NCBI RefSeq assembly: GCF_937616625.2
Contig: NC_065576.1
Span: 10,666,501 to 10,730,500 of the forward strand
DNA: 64,000 nt
Direction of reading: 5' to 3'
From: Mercurialis annua
Lineage: Eukaryota; Streptophyta; Magnoliopsida; Malpighiales; Euphorbiaceae
Made by a program: the position numbers and the translations under genes. Shown in pieces: positions 22,301 through 33,545 of the stretch (position 1 is its first letter; the number at the start of each line of letters is the position of its first letter). The notes below the pieces were generated by a model. The model did not search any database. It was given only the letters and a program-made list of their open reading frames with translations, and was not told where the DNA came from.

Positions 22301-23881
22301 GTTACTAATTTATATAAGGGCAACCAACTTTAGAGGTAGGTTAGAAGAAAAAAGTTTGGCACCCACTATCCAAAGAGTCAAATCATTTGGACCAAAGCTA
22401 TTATTTTTATTTGGCCTAATTATTTAAAAACCACTCACCTTATAACCTTTTTTCATTTATACCACGACCTAGAAAAAATTTTCAATTGTACGTTGTTTTC
22501 GATTTTTATGTTTCGTTTGTACCCTAAAAGTAATTTTTTTGATAATTTAATTAATTTAAAGATGAAAATATTAAAAACAAGATATATAAATGATTAATAT
22601 TAATGTTTTATTAGAATATAGGTTAAAAATAAAGGATTAATTTAAACTTTTTTTCAAAAAAAATAGGTCAATTCAACTCATTAGGGTAGAGATGAAACAT
22701 AAAAATCAAAAATAGGGTACAATTAAAAAATTTCCTAGGTCATGGTATAAATGAAAAAAAATTACGAGCTGGATGGTTTTTAAGTAATTAAACTTTTTTA
22801 TTTTGCATGTTTTTTAACATATGGTTGCCTAAACTCACAAAATACCATCTTTTGTCACATTATAATCATCTATTAATATTAACATAATCTTAATAAGATA
22901 TCCTACAAATACTACACAAATTAAACACACACAACTAACAGCTGTTGATTTTGGACTCTTTAATTAGGTTGTTTTGTTTTATCCTTCCATCAACTTCATT
23001 TTTCCTAAAAAGAATTTATATTTGGTGAACAAACCCTTTCATTATACTTTTATCAACTTTTTATAGTATTTTAATTTCATATAATTAATTATCCATTTTA
23101 AAAATATAACTAAAAAACAAAACTACTTTTTTAGAAAATTGAAATTTTTATTAATTAAAGTAATTATTTAATAATAACCCAAGAATATAATAAAATTAAT
23201 TAAAATTACTGAATCTTAAATTAATTTTTAATTTAATTATTTAAATCAAAATAATAAATTTGATTACATATTAAGTTATTAACACAGTCTAAAGATCGTC
23301 TAACATTGTTTAATTAACTAATTTTGTCTTCCAATCATCATAAAAATTTGTTTTATAGTATTTCAATTTTTTTATCCAATTTCCAATATTTAGTTATATA
23401 CAGTATATTGTTCAAATTTGAAAGTTTCAGTTTTGATTTTATCTTAAATTTTAATTAAAAAAAGTAATCATCAACTAAACCAAAATGAAGATTTAATATC
23501 ATTTAAACTGGACAACACAATGATGGTTGACATTGAGGTAGCTTAACAATAGTTGCTCCATTATTAGAAAACTTATCAACAATAATTTAATAACAGAATT
23601 AAAAATTAATAAAAAACCCACTAAAAACAGAACATAACAGAGCTGAATACCTGGCTACGGTGCTGCAACAGATTGGCGACGGTTGGCTTGTTTGACGGCG
23701 GAGCAGAAGCGGAAGCGGAAGCTGAAGAAATGAGGCGGTTGTCGGAGTTATTGACAGAGAGATCTGAAGAGAGAGCAGTGAAGGAATAGAAAAGAAAAAG
23801 AAGAAGAAAAAAGATCAAGATTTGGATCCAAATGAGCCATGGAATTCTAATACTATTATTTAGATCATCTAAATCAAACAT
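19320..23881 (-). CDS. Small single-pass membrane protein, two exons, function unknown
   Basis: Exon 1 is 23881-23651 (77 codons from ATG at 23881) and exon 2 is 19556-19320 (78 residues plus TAA). Both junctions are phase 0: CAG-GTATTC at the donor and TTTTGCAG-GTTAGA at the acceptor. The protein has 155 residues: a short acidic start (MFDLDDLNN), one strong membrane segment (about 15-36, WLIWIQILIFFLLLFLFYSF), a Ser/Ala-rich linker, and a C-terminal motif HPCSYFRLAKLAFLKCFGLD. Exon 2 alone has no ATG, so it is not an independent gene. I recognise the layout as a plant-specific uncharacterised membrane protein but cannot name it. The C-terminal amphipathic KCFGLD motif recalls PROPEP precursors, but no Pep-like tail follows. 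The 4.1-kb intron is long and contains a MITE. Joining the exons is my inference. Confidence 0.68.
19557..23650 (-). other. Long intron of the two-exon membrane protein gene
   Basis: 4094 bp, very AT-rich, with no open frame of note. It contains a family 2 MITE (22404-22803). Around 20755-21040 there are fragments resembling common MITE ends (CCATCCGTCTCAATCTAATTG and a CTATGTTTCAAATTAATAG-like copy) without definable borders. Confidence 0.55.
22404..22803. mobile_element. Foldback MULE-type MITE, family 2
   Basis: Element 22413-22794 (382 bp) is colinear with 14248-14631 over its full length and has the same inverted arms. It is flanked by an exact 9-bp duplication TTTTTATTT (22404-22412 and 22795-22803). 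The right terminus has drifted (AACT instead of AGCC). It lies in the intron of the minus-strand membrane protein gene. Confidence 0.9.
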
Positions 23882-24320
23882 CTTTTTTTATTTCTTCTTT
23901 TTCTTTCACAAATGGAAGAGAAAATAAATTGTTGGAGTTAAGAAAAGGATTTGCGAATGGATTGAACCGACCATTGCCATGGCAGATGATGAGATTTTAC
24001 ATTTGTTTATATCTCCTACGCGTTCCTTCATGCGCGTGTCTTTTGACTTCACTCTTGTTTTTTTTTTATTTTTGAACAAATTATGTTGAGGTCTGTAAGG
24101 TATATTATAAGTGCTAATTTCCCTAAATACATGTTTCGCCAAAATAATTACAACTTTACATTACAAGTTTTGAGTTTTATTTTTTGACTTTTTGCCCTAA
24201 CTTTATTTACCTGTTTTGTTTTTTTATTTACCAAAATATCTTTTTCGGTTTTTCAATTTCGGTTTTCGGTTTTTTTGGTTCGGTCAACTAAACCGATCGA
24301 ACCGACCGATAGTTTTTTTA
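23882..24320. other. Promoter side of the membrane protein gene and spacer
   Basis: The 5' region of the minus-strand gene starting at 23881 has a T/C-rich tract just before its ATG (AG-rich on the coding strand). Beyond it is a low-complexity block of GGTTTTCGGTTTTTTTGGTTCGG-like repeats (24236-24305). No other gene seen. Confidence 0.35.
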
Positions 24321-24720
24321 TATAGTGTAAGATTAGTGTATATAAAGTGTTAATTTTTATTTTTTATAAATTTTTTTATGGAATTTTTTATTTTATTTTT
24401 TATAGTGTAACAGTAGTGTATATATAGTGTTTTTATGGTGTTTATATAGTGTAAAATTAGTGTATATATAGTGTATAAATAGTGTATAAGTGGTGTATAA
24501 GTAGTGTATAAGTAGTGTATTTATAGCATTTTAGTAGTGTTTTTTGTGGTTTAACCATGAAACACTGCAAATACACCATAAACACTGCAAATACACCATA
24601 AACCACTGTAAATGCACCATAAACACTGTAAATGCACCATAAACACTGTAAATGCACCATAAATATACTAAAAAACGGCAGAAATACACCATTAATACAC
24701 CAAAAATACACTAAAACGTA
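24320..24720. repeat. Two facing short tandem arrays
   Basis: The left part (about 24395-24540) repeats words of the type AGTGTATAAGT and TAGTGTATATA. The right part (24555-24670) is 5-6 copies of a 20-bp unit ACCATAAACACTGTAAATGC. TATGGTGTTTA on the left is complementary to TAAACACCATA-like words on the right, so the block can fold back. The open frame across it on the minus strand is a by-product of the repeat. Confidence 0.75.
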
Positions 24721-24944
24721 AAGATATTATAAAATTATTATAAATGCACCATAAATCAATATTTTCTTTACAAAATTAGTAGCAATAAACAAATCTATGA
24801 ATAAAAGAAGACAAAATAAATAATTATATGAACAATAGAACAATTTTATAAACAAAAAATTATAGATCTACAATAATTTATTTACAAAATATTTAAATCA
24901 TTAAAAAAAACCTAAAAAATTACACAAGTCTAAAAACGAGTCGA

Positions 24945-25175
24945 GAAATCCATAGCGCGAACGGAAAACACGAACGGACTAGCGCGAACGGAAAAGACGA
25001 ACGGAACAACGACCGGAAACGACGAGAAATCCATCGGAAGTAGACGAACGGAAGCGCGACCGGAAACACGAACGGAAAAGTAATCGGAGGAGATAAACTG
25101 AAAATCAAATGAAAAAGAAGAAGAAAAAAGAAAAGAAGAGAGAAGAAGAGAAAGAAGAGAGAGAAAAAAAGGTGG
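24945..25175. repeat. ACGAACGGAA-rich array followed by a purine tract
   Basis: Positions 24955-25085 hold about ten degenerate copies of (GCG)CGAACGGAAAA. Positions 25100-25172 are almost pure A/G. No gene is supported; the minus-strand frame is low complexity (Phe, Arg and Ser repeats). Confidence 0.6.
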
Positions 25176-25339
25176 CTATGTAAAAGTTTAAACTAAAATG
25201 AGATAAGACTTCTTTATATAGTGTGTATTTTTGATAAATAAGTTAGCTTATTAGGTAATGTAGGATAAAAGGAAAAGATGGGCCAAAATGGTGTAAATAC
25301 TTTACCCAAAACAGATATTTGAAAAATAATCCCATATTA

Positions 25340-25660
25340 TAATTAACAGTTTAATACCTCCTGTTTTAAAAGTCTATTTAATGATCTCTCAATTTTAATT
25401 CTATTAATTGAGAGATTCTTCCGTTAATTTGAGGGACTAAATCGTTTAACGGAATTAAAACTGAGATATCAAATCGTTTAAAACTGAGATCACAAATCGT
25501 TTAATAAAATTAAAAGTGAGGGATCAAACAGTTCACAAAATTAAAGATGCGATAACAAATCGTTAGAAAGTAAAGTTTGAAATTAATAAAGGGATATAAT
25601 AGTTAACTAATTAAAACTGAAGGACCATTATATAATTTTTTTTCAAAAGAGATAACAAAC
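25340..25660. repeat. Degenerate tandem repeat of AAATCGTTTAA-type units
   Basis: Six or so loose copies of a roughly 35-bp unit containing GAGGGATCAAATCGTT and AAAATTAAAA. The array is strongly diverged, with a short palindrome (CTCTCAATT to AATTGAGAG) at about 25384-25426. Confidence 0.45.
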
Positions 25661-25796
25661 TGTTAATTATGAAAAATGGGGATCTAAAAGTAATTTATTT
25701 TTTTTTATATTTTTCTTTATAAAAAAAATTGGATCAGTATTATTTAATTTTGTTAAAGATATTTGAATATTATTGAGTTTGTATAAACCTTCAAAG

Positions 25797-26440
25797 TTCT
25801 TCTAAAAATACATATCAGCTCTTAAATTTTTTTAGACACCAAAAAACTTTCATAATTTTTAAATTGAACAAAAAAATCCTTCTGACCGTGATTTTGAATA
25901 ACTGCCATTAAGGTGCTGACGTGGCACTAGAAAAAATTCAAAAATATCTTTAATTTTTAAAATAATTATCAATTTTATATTTATAATTTTTTTTTATATT
26001 ATTTCACCCTCAAGTGAGAACAGACCAAGTATGTTACAGGTGAGAAAAGACTAAGATCGTCAGCCAACAGAGGTCTTTATTTTCTTATTTGTTTATTTTT
26101 TTATTTGAAAAGGAAAAATAATTAATCTGGTGTGCCGATGGTCGTTTGTTTCGGAGGGTCGAGTGCCGGTGGTTCAATTTTTAAATGATTTTAATGAAAA
26201 CATTAAGTTAGAGTTAATTAGGAAGAAAAGGGTGAAATATATAAAAACATTATAAATATAAAATTGGTAATTATTTAAAAATTAAAGGTATTTTGAACTT
26301 TTTTCTAGTGCCATGGAAGCACCTTAACAACAGTTAGTTAAAGTCATGGCGGAAGAGTTTTTTGGTTCAATTTAAAAACTACGAGAATTTTTTGTGCCTA
26401 AAAAACAATTTAAGGACTAATTTGTACTTTAAAAAAAAAT
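25797..26440. mobile_element. Foldback element with about 220-bp inverted arms
   Basis: The left arm (about 25797-26012) and right arm (about 26229-26440) are inverted copies. The left arm reads AATTTTTAAATTGAAC, then GGTGCTGACGTGGCACTAG and TTTCACCCTC; the right arm holds the complements CTAGTGCCATGGAAGCACC and GGGTGAAAT. A 215-bp loop contains unrelated sequence. I could not define exact ends or a target duplication, so the class (probably MULE-type MITE) is uncertain. Confidence 0.65.
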
Positions 26441-26839
26441 CGACTTTTTATACCTTATACCTTTTAAAAATATGCATGTAGTGTATAAAATTATATTATA
26501 AAAACTTAATTCGTTTTCTATAAATATAAAATGAAATTACCTAAATTGACAATAGTTTTCTCTAAATTAAGAATTCTTGTGCATTGCTAGAGTCAGTGAC
26601 GCACCCAGAATTTTTTTCCAGCCCGGGCTAATCGACATGTAAATAAAATATACTATCATTTACATAAAAGTTATATTAAAAACAATATCATAATAATCTT
26701 CTGTATTTCTTTCGATCAGCATTTGACAAATTATAAAATCGGTCAAATAGATTAATTAAATATGATATAACCTTTCTATTTAGTTTTTTTTTTAAATATC
26801 TTCATATATAAATTAATTAAATCGTAAATCGTACCCTTT

Positions 26840-26953
26840 TTTGGGGTAGAGGTGAAATCAAAAAATCCCAAAAAGATACAAACGGTTTTTTTTCCTACGT
26901 CAGAGTATAAACAACAAAAATGTCAACGTGGGTGGTTTTTAAGTAATTAAGTC
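26840..26953. mobile_element. Fragment of a family 2 MITE
   Basis: The stretch ending GTGGGTGGTTTTTAAGTAA matches the right arm of 14248-14631 and 22413-22794 in order (GGGGTAGAGGTGAAA, then CCTACGTCAGAGTATAAA). No left arm or target duplication is preserved. Confidence 0.55.
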
Positions 26954-27328
26954 GTGATATTATCAAAAAGAGTTTTGATATATTTAAACTCAAAAAAAGT
27001 TATAAAAAAAGTGATTCAATACACATTTTTGAGTAAATCCTAGATGTGTTATTTGCCTATAAATACACACTTAAACTTAGGGTTTTAAATATTTTTTTTC
27101 GAAATCAAACACGAGACACACTCACAAAATATTAATCATTTAGATCAGCAAAAAGGTGCAAACACACAAGCACTCATTTTAGAAAGAAATTGTTCGTGCA
27201 GATACTCGTAGAGAACGCATTTTTCGGAGGCGTTTTTAATTCGAGGCAAGTTATCACCAAAGTGATCCACCTCCTTCCTTCCTACATTGTTGTTTGAATT
27301 CGACATTCAATTAAGTTTTCTTTATACA
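26954..27328. other. Promoter-like repeat flank
   Basis: It contains TGCCTATAAATACACAC (about 27055), followed by an ordered leader-like sequence, as in an LTR promoter and R region. I could not find its other end or a partner copy. No gene seen. Confidence 0.3.
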
Positions 27329-27775
27329 TACTATGATCCAAATTCATGAGTCGAGACCGACACTAGAGAATGAGAGTGATAGCTCCAAACCCGTAACAAG
27401 TCTAAAACCACTATATACGTTTCACGATACAAAACATACAAACATACAAAACACATTTCCAAAAAATATTTTTTTAATAACTAATTAACAATAAATCTTG
27501 AAATCACTTTCTGAAAATTCTTACTTAATACATGAAAATTAGGATTTTATTCAAACACTGCATATCTCATGCATTGCCCTATTTCACGCATATAGAACAT
27601 ATCAAACAAACCAGTTCAAACATAATCTTTGAATCAAAATTAAAACATATAAACACTGTTTGATACAAACTAGTCTACTATTATTGACAACTACGACTCT
27701 AGATAGGAACAGAAACTTTTCGTGCATCCTTAGGATGAGACTTCCGGAATAAAAGATGAAAACTCGACCACTAAC

Positions 27776-30700
27776 TGTAATACCCCTAATTTTCAAAATA
27801 TGGAATTTTTGAAAATGCGGTGAATCGGAAATTAGCGGCGGTAGAGTACCGGCTTAGAAATTAATTTTCGGTGTTTAAATGCTTGTGATTGATTTATTTG
27901 CGATGTTTGATTAATTATTTAAATGTTTACGTGTGCATGGCTACGTAAATTGAATTATTGTGCATGGGTGGCATTTTTGTAATTTTCGGCCATTAAATGA
28001 TAAAACCGATTTAAATAATTAAAACGTTAAAAAAAAAATAAATTATAAATATAATTGCTCAAGATTTGATCATGTAAGAGATTAATTTAGTTCGGAAACG
28101 TTTTTCGAGAAAGATTTTTACGGAACTTCGAAAACCGTAAAAATAAGTAAATAAGCTAAGATTAACTTGACTTGGGGAGAAAGCAAGTGTATGTGAGGTG
28201 ACACATGTTGGACACTTGTCAACATGCATGTAGCCTAAGATACAACTAAGAGTGGAGCTAATGATTGAGATGAAAAAGGGTAAGTTAGACCCCACTATTT
28301 TTCAATAAAAAATGCTATAAGTGGAAATCTTTGTCTTTTCTCCATTTTCTTAGGAGCAAATAAGATTGTAGAGAAACCAAAAGTCACCCTCATTTTCCTT
28401 TGTCTTTGCCGAACCAAACCCTAGGAAAATAACAAACCCCATTAACTTTTTAACTCAAGCTTTTGAAAAGGTAAGATTAAAAGCTTTTAAATGGGTGTTA
28501 TGTGATTATTTTTGTGGGTTCTTATTCTTCTTCTTCTTCTTCGGTTTCATGCTTGAATGGGAGGTTTTGATCAAAGTTTTTAAAATGTGATCTTACTTTT
28601 AAAATATGGGTTTTTAAGAGGATCAAATATTTGGGTGTTGTTCATTTTTGAAAATTTCGGTTTTAATAAAAATTTTGGTTCAAGGGTTTAAAACCTACAT
28701 GCAATCATGGATTGTGGCTTTATTGAGTAAGATATAACATGGGTAAGAATTGGTTTTAAAAGATTCAAAATTTTTAAAGTAGTTATGTGTTAAATTTTAT
28801 TTTTAACTTGAACAAGTATTTGAACTAAGCTTGAAAAGCTGGAAATTCATATTTTAGTGTTAAAGCTTGATTCTTGAGGAAACTTAAAGGTTTTTAAAAG
28901 AAAAATTTAAAGGGTTAAGTTTATGGTATAATAAACCGAATATTTTCATGATTTTTCATGAAGTAGGGTTCTAAAATTTTATGATTTAAAATGTTTTAAA
29001 CTTCTTAAGAAACTTTGATGGTTTTAAAGTTCAAGTGTAAAAATTTAATAATTTTTCCTTGAAACCGAAAACAATGAGATTAAAAAGAGATATTTATGAG
29101 ATAAATTGTTTTGGGTTAAAAAAAAAAATTGTTAAATGGGTAAATATGTGTGTTATGTGTTTAAAATTTTGAAATAAAGATTTGTGGGTAATTTTGTTTG
29201 TGATTGCCGAATGGTGTTATGATTTTCCATTCCTTGATAATTTGTTGTGTTTATTTTAATGTTTGCATGATTATTTAGATTGTTTTAAAGATCAATTTAA
29301 ATGTGATGCATGATAGAATTTTTGATAAAAAAATGTGTTAGTGGAATTTTTAATGTGACCGAATATAATTTTATTTTGGCATGAATAAATTATGAAAGTT
29401 ATTTAATGGGTATGCCGAAATGTATATATGTGTGATTTATGTGATTATTGTAAAATGATTTATAGGAATTTCCATGTTATATGTTGATAGTAGGAATTTA
29501 TAAATTTTGTTTGTAAAATTTTTGGTTGGCCGAATATGTCTTTAGAATTGCATGCTTAATTTGTGGAAATTTGATTATGGGTATTTGTTGAAATTGTATG
29601 TATTGGATTTACATGTTAAGTTTGAATGATATTGGTATGGAGTATGCTAGATAGGTTGTAATTGCATGAAATGGTGTAAAATATGCCTAGGATGCAAATG
29701 TTTGAAAATATGTTTGAATGATAAATAGTTGAGTTAATAAGCATGCCATGGAAATGTTTAAATGCTAGAGATTGTGTTATATGGTGATTTGGGTGTGTTG
29801 GCCGAATAGTTGGCTATTTGATTTTATTGTTTAATCGTTTTTGATGTGGTTAGTATTGTAATATTTAATCTAGTGTGATTAAATATTTTAGTAGAGTTAA
29901 AAATTCATTCAATTTGAAATTGATTGGCTAATTTTGGTATAGGTGGTTTAGAGAGTGGGGTGGTGGTCGGCGAACCACTACCGGCCGGTAAACGGAGCAC
30001 GGTGTCTCTGTTTAACCGAGCCAAGATTTGGTCGGGTTGAAACCGAACCAAAATGGACCGGGGCCAAGAGGGGCTGAAACCGTAATTAGATCCCGGACTT
30101 AGAACTTTGGACTTTTATTTAGACTTGACTAAATAATTTGGACCCAAAGTTAAAAAGTTAAAAAAGGTAAGTAATTGATTAAAATTTGGTAAAAAGGACT
30201 AAAATGCAAGATTTGAAAGTATAAGGACTAATATGTCCTAAATGGATTTTTGGTGGACTTCAAAGGTAAGTGGAACCTTGGATTTATTAAATTAAAAGTT
30301 TTCAAGTTTTAAAATTTTAATTTGGGCTTGGACCCAAAAGATTTATATTTTTAATGGGTAAGAATTAATTAGTTAGATATAAACTAATTAATGTTTTATT
30401 TAATTAAAATTGGAAAATTTTAATTAAAAGATGTATATATGTATATTGTATTTTTATAAAAGAGGATTTTGGAATAAGGGTATTTTGGAATATGAAAATT
30501 AATAAAGATCGAATAGTATTTTCTAAAATATGGGAATTTTTCCGAAAGGGTAAAATGGTAAAATTTACCTAAGGTTTAGATGGACCAAATTATGAATTTA
30601 ATTGGATTCCTAAGATTGAACCCGATACGTAGTGTGTGTACGGGCCACGATGTCGATCGTGATGATTAGTGGGAAACGTTTTGATTTTCAAACGTTTAGA

Positions 30701-32176
30701 GAATTGACGAAAGGTCAATCTCGGAATGCGAGGCATTCACGAGGCAATAATTGCCGAGGAGCTAAATGTGGATTAGCGTGCGTAAATAATTGTGGAACGA
30801 CAGTCTGTGAGTTTGCATTATTACATGCATACATTAAAGTAATAAAATTACTATTATTACTTTAATGTGGAAAATTAATATCGTAAAGCATTTTAAATAT
30901 ATCGTATATTTATTTTGAGTAAATAAAATTATTATGGAATGAGTCTATGAAACGTGCCATCCTATTTGGGCTATAATAGGACTATGTGATCACTAGTTAT
31001 TGCATGCATATTTATTTTTATGTTAAGTGGAATGTACTGTGTGAATCTAGACGACGGTCTAGAAGTCTGAGACGACGGTCCAGACATAGCGGGAGAGCTT
31101 CTAAGACGACGGTCTAGAACCCCGAACAAGTTAACGGTGACGGAACGTTAGAGTTCGGCCGATTAATTTAAGAACTAATGGCGTCATGGAACACTTAATG
31201 TTATCGGTCGTTGAGTTCATAAGAAAAGTTGGAAACAGTCTAAACAAAAGTTTAGAACTGTAAAGGATAGTGGAAAATAAACTAGAGTCGAGTGAATTTA
31301 CGGGTTCAGCCGACTAGTTTATTAATCTAAGTCTGAAAGGAGACTTAGAAGAATATGGATTAGAAACAGCATTTCATTTCAAAAGCTTTAACGTTTCTAT
31401 GATTGAACCGATAGTAAATATTTAAATATATTTATTTTATAACGAGTTAAAATATTTAATGTGTGTTTGTAAGATGTCAACTCACCAGTTAATCTGACCC
31501 CCGTTGTTGTACCAATTTTTCAGGTACGTAGACTGTCATTTTTGGTGAGGCTTCATATTCTTGTTTCGTGAAGTCTCTATTCTGGGCGATGTGGTATTTT
31601 GTAAATACTTTCCTATCTTAGCGCTGCAGTAGTAATGTCTAGATAGACGGAACTCTTTAGCATGTTTTTTAGTTTGCGATGAACTGCCACGTTATAACTC
31701 TGTTTATTTTCATCGCTTATAATTATGTTAATGTATGCATGCTTATTTTGGTATTTTGTGATGCCTCTCGAGTATTTGAGATACCGAGATAAATGTGGAA
31801 AACAGTAAATGAAACTGTTGGCATCGAGACAAAAATGTATATGTGGGCCCGACGTGGTATAAATGAGATTTGCATGTCTTACCCTAAAAACGTTTTGAAA
31901 AAGGGTTATAAAAGTTGACATGTTGAGAAAAAGGAAAAGAGGTCCCGTGAAATGGTTGACCTAGTATTTACGTTTCGGAATTTAAAGTGTATGATTTTAT
32001 TCCGCGAAAAATTTATAGTGAATTTCGAAACAAATTTATATGTGAAAACTTTTTAAAGAAAAGTTAAATCGTTTTAATGAGAAAAATTTATTTTATTTTT
32101 AAGGCTTGCTACGGGTTTCGGAGCAACCACTCCCATTCCCTAGCGCCGGTCTCGATCCGGGAATCGGGTCGTGACA
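27776..32176 (+). repeat. 5' LTR of the young retrotransposon (4401 bp)
   Basis: Begins TGTAATACCCC and ends GGGTCGTGACA. It matches 34759-39155 base for base apart from a handful of differences (for example GGACCGG against GGATCGG near 30056, AAGATCG against AAGACCG near 30470, CACTAGTT against CACTGGTT near 30994). Open frames inside (28059-28295, 30632-30865, 31613-31921) are mirrored in the other LTR, carry no recognisable domains, and are not called as genes. At 30831-30868 there is a perfect 13-bp stem with a 12-base loop. At 31050-31122 there are three copies of a GACGACGGTCTAGA-type motif. Confidence 0.97.
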
Positions 32177-32180
32177 AAGG

Positions 32181-32192
32181 TGGTATCAGAGC
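32181..32192 (+). promoter_or_regulatory. Primer binding site (initiator tRNA-Met type)
   Basis: TGGTATCAGAGC, four bases after the 5' LTR. It is complementary to the 3' end of plant initiator methionine tRNA and marks the start of minus-strand DNA synthesis. Confidence 0.93.
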
Positions 32193-32837
32193 AATGGTCG
32201 ATTAATTGGGCCATTGCGTGGAAAAATGATTTTATTTTCGAAAAGAGAATCGAAAATTTTTGTAAAATGAAAAGAATGTGATTTTATTTTCGATGTGCGA
32301 ATCGAAATTTTTTTTTGATATGGCGTTATGTGAAAAGTTGAGTTGTTTATCGAGTTCCTAGGAAGGAATGAGTATCCCTAGGAAATCTACTGCAGCAAAA
32401 TAGGAAATCGATGTCATGTCTTGACTAAGTTATTGTTTTTCAAAATTCTATTCCGTAGTGTTCCCTAGGAATTGAATTTGTGTTGTTGTGATTAAACGAT
32501 AATGTGATTTTGTGATTGATTGCAATTACGTGAATTAATACTTGAGAATGTGATTTGGTGATTAATTGCAATTGATTGATGTGATAATTGGGAATGTGAT
32601 TTTGTTTATATTTGCAATTACGTGATTGATAATTGAGATTTGATTGGGTTATTGAAACCGAAGATTTATGATGTAATTGCTATGTGAAAAATGTGCAAAG
32701 TGAGTATGTGATTTAATTTTTGCATTGTGTGTTGGTTGAACCGAAATGTGTTCGGTGATGATGTGAAAATTGTGATAATTGTGATTGTTGTGTGTTTAAT
32801 GTGCACGGGATTCACATGGGTTTTATTTTGTGACAGT

Positions 32838-33545
32838 ATGTCTAGATTTTCGGATAATATGGCACAAGGGAATCGGTATGTTGCGGATGCCGGATCGGTC
32901 AATGTGAATGTAGAGCGGTTTTTGAGAAGTGTGACCCCGGAAACCGCAAATGCTGAAAATGGTAGTAATGCTAATGGAAATGGCTTTCAATCGGAATCGG
33001 TTGGGTTGCAACCACCGAACCCTAGCTTTAGAGCCGATTGGTTCACCAAGGGAGTGGACAAGTTTAAGGAAGCTAAGATGAATGCTATTGAGGCTAAGGA
33101 AAGGGTTGCCGAAGCTTTAGATGATGTGGCTAGAACCGAGAGCCGTGAGAGGTATAGGTATGTGTTGTTGGGAGGTTATCTCGATACTTTGACTAGGGGA
33201 AGCAAATCGGTTCGAGAGTATATGGAGGAGTTCATGAGGTTTAATTCGGCGGTACCGGATTTGATGATGAATACGGAGGATGTTCATTCCCGTTTCATTT
33301 ACGGTTTAGGTGATGAGTTTTATGGATTGTTGAATGAGAGGGCGAGGCCACTTCCGTACTTATACGGACGTGCGTTAGCATTAGAGGAGTATATGTTAGC
33401 CCGAGGAACACCACCGCAAGCTTATTTTTATCCCTATACCGAGAATCCTATCTTTGGAGCGATGATACCCGATGATGAGGAGCAAGAGGAGGATCCGGAA
33501 GAAGACCCGGAGGAGGATCCCGAGGAGTATGTTCTGTTGGATTAG
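32838..33545 (+). CDS. Truncated gag protein of the young retrotransposon
   Basis: 235 residues from ATG at 32838 (MSRFSDNMAQ) to TAG at 33543-33545. The frame is open further upstream to 32727, but those 37 residues are hydrophobic and lie in the leader, so I prefer 32838. Residues about 65-185 (from FRADWFTKGVDKFKEAKM through SVREYMEEFMRFNSAVPDL to LALEEYMLARG) have the capsid-like helical pattern of Retrotrans_gag in gypsy elements. The protein then ends in an acidic repeat (EEDPEEDPEEDPEE) with no CCHC zinc knuckle and no protease. It could form particles but would need a partner for RNA packaging and replication. The frame is intact, in keeping with recent activity. Confidence 0.85.
   Translation: MSRFSDNMAQGNRYVADAGSVNVNVERFLRSVTPETANAENGSNANGNGFQSESVGLQPPNPSFRADWFTKGVDKFKEAKMNAIEAKERVAEALDDVARTESRERYRYVLLGGYLDTLTRGSKSVREYMEEFMRFNSAVPDLMMNTEDVHSRFIYGLGDEFYGLLNERARPLPYLYGRALALEEYMLARGTPPQAYFYPYTENPIFGAMIPDDEEQEEDPEEDPEEDPEEYVLLD

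Noticed and set aside
24457..25108. Two minus-strand open frames (24457-24711 and 24920-25108)
   Set aside because: Both lie on short tandem repeats and encode low-complexity Trp/Phe/Val or Phe/Arg/Ser strings.
26596..26640. hAT-like or LTR-like end (CAGTGACGCACCCAGAATTT)
   Set aside because: It resembles a common transposon end, but no opposite terminus or target duplication can be found.
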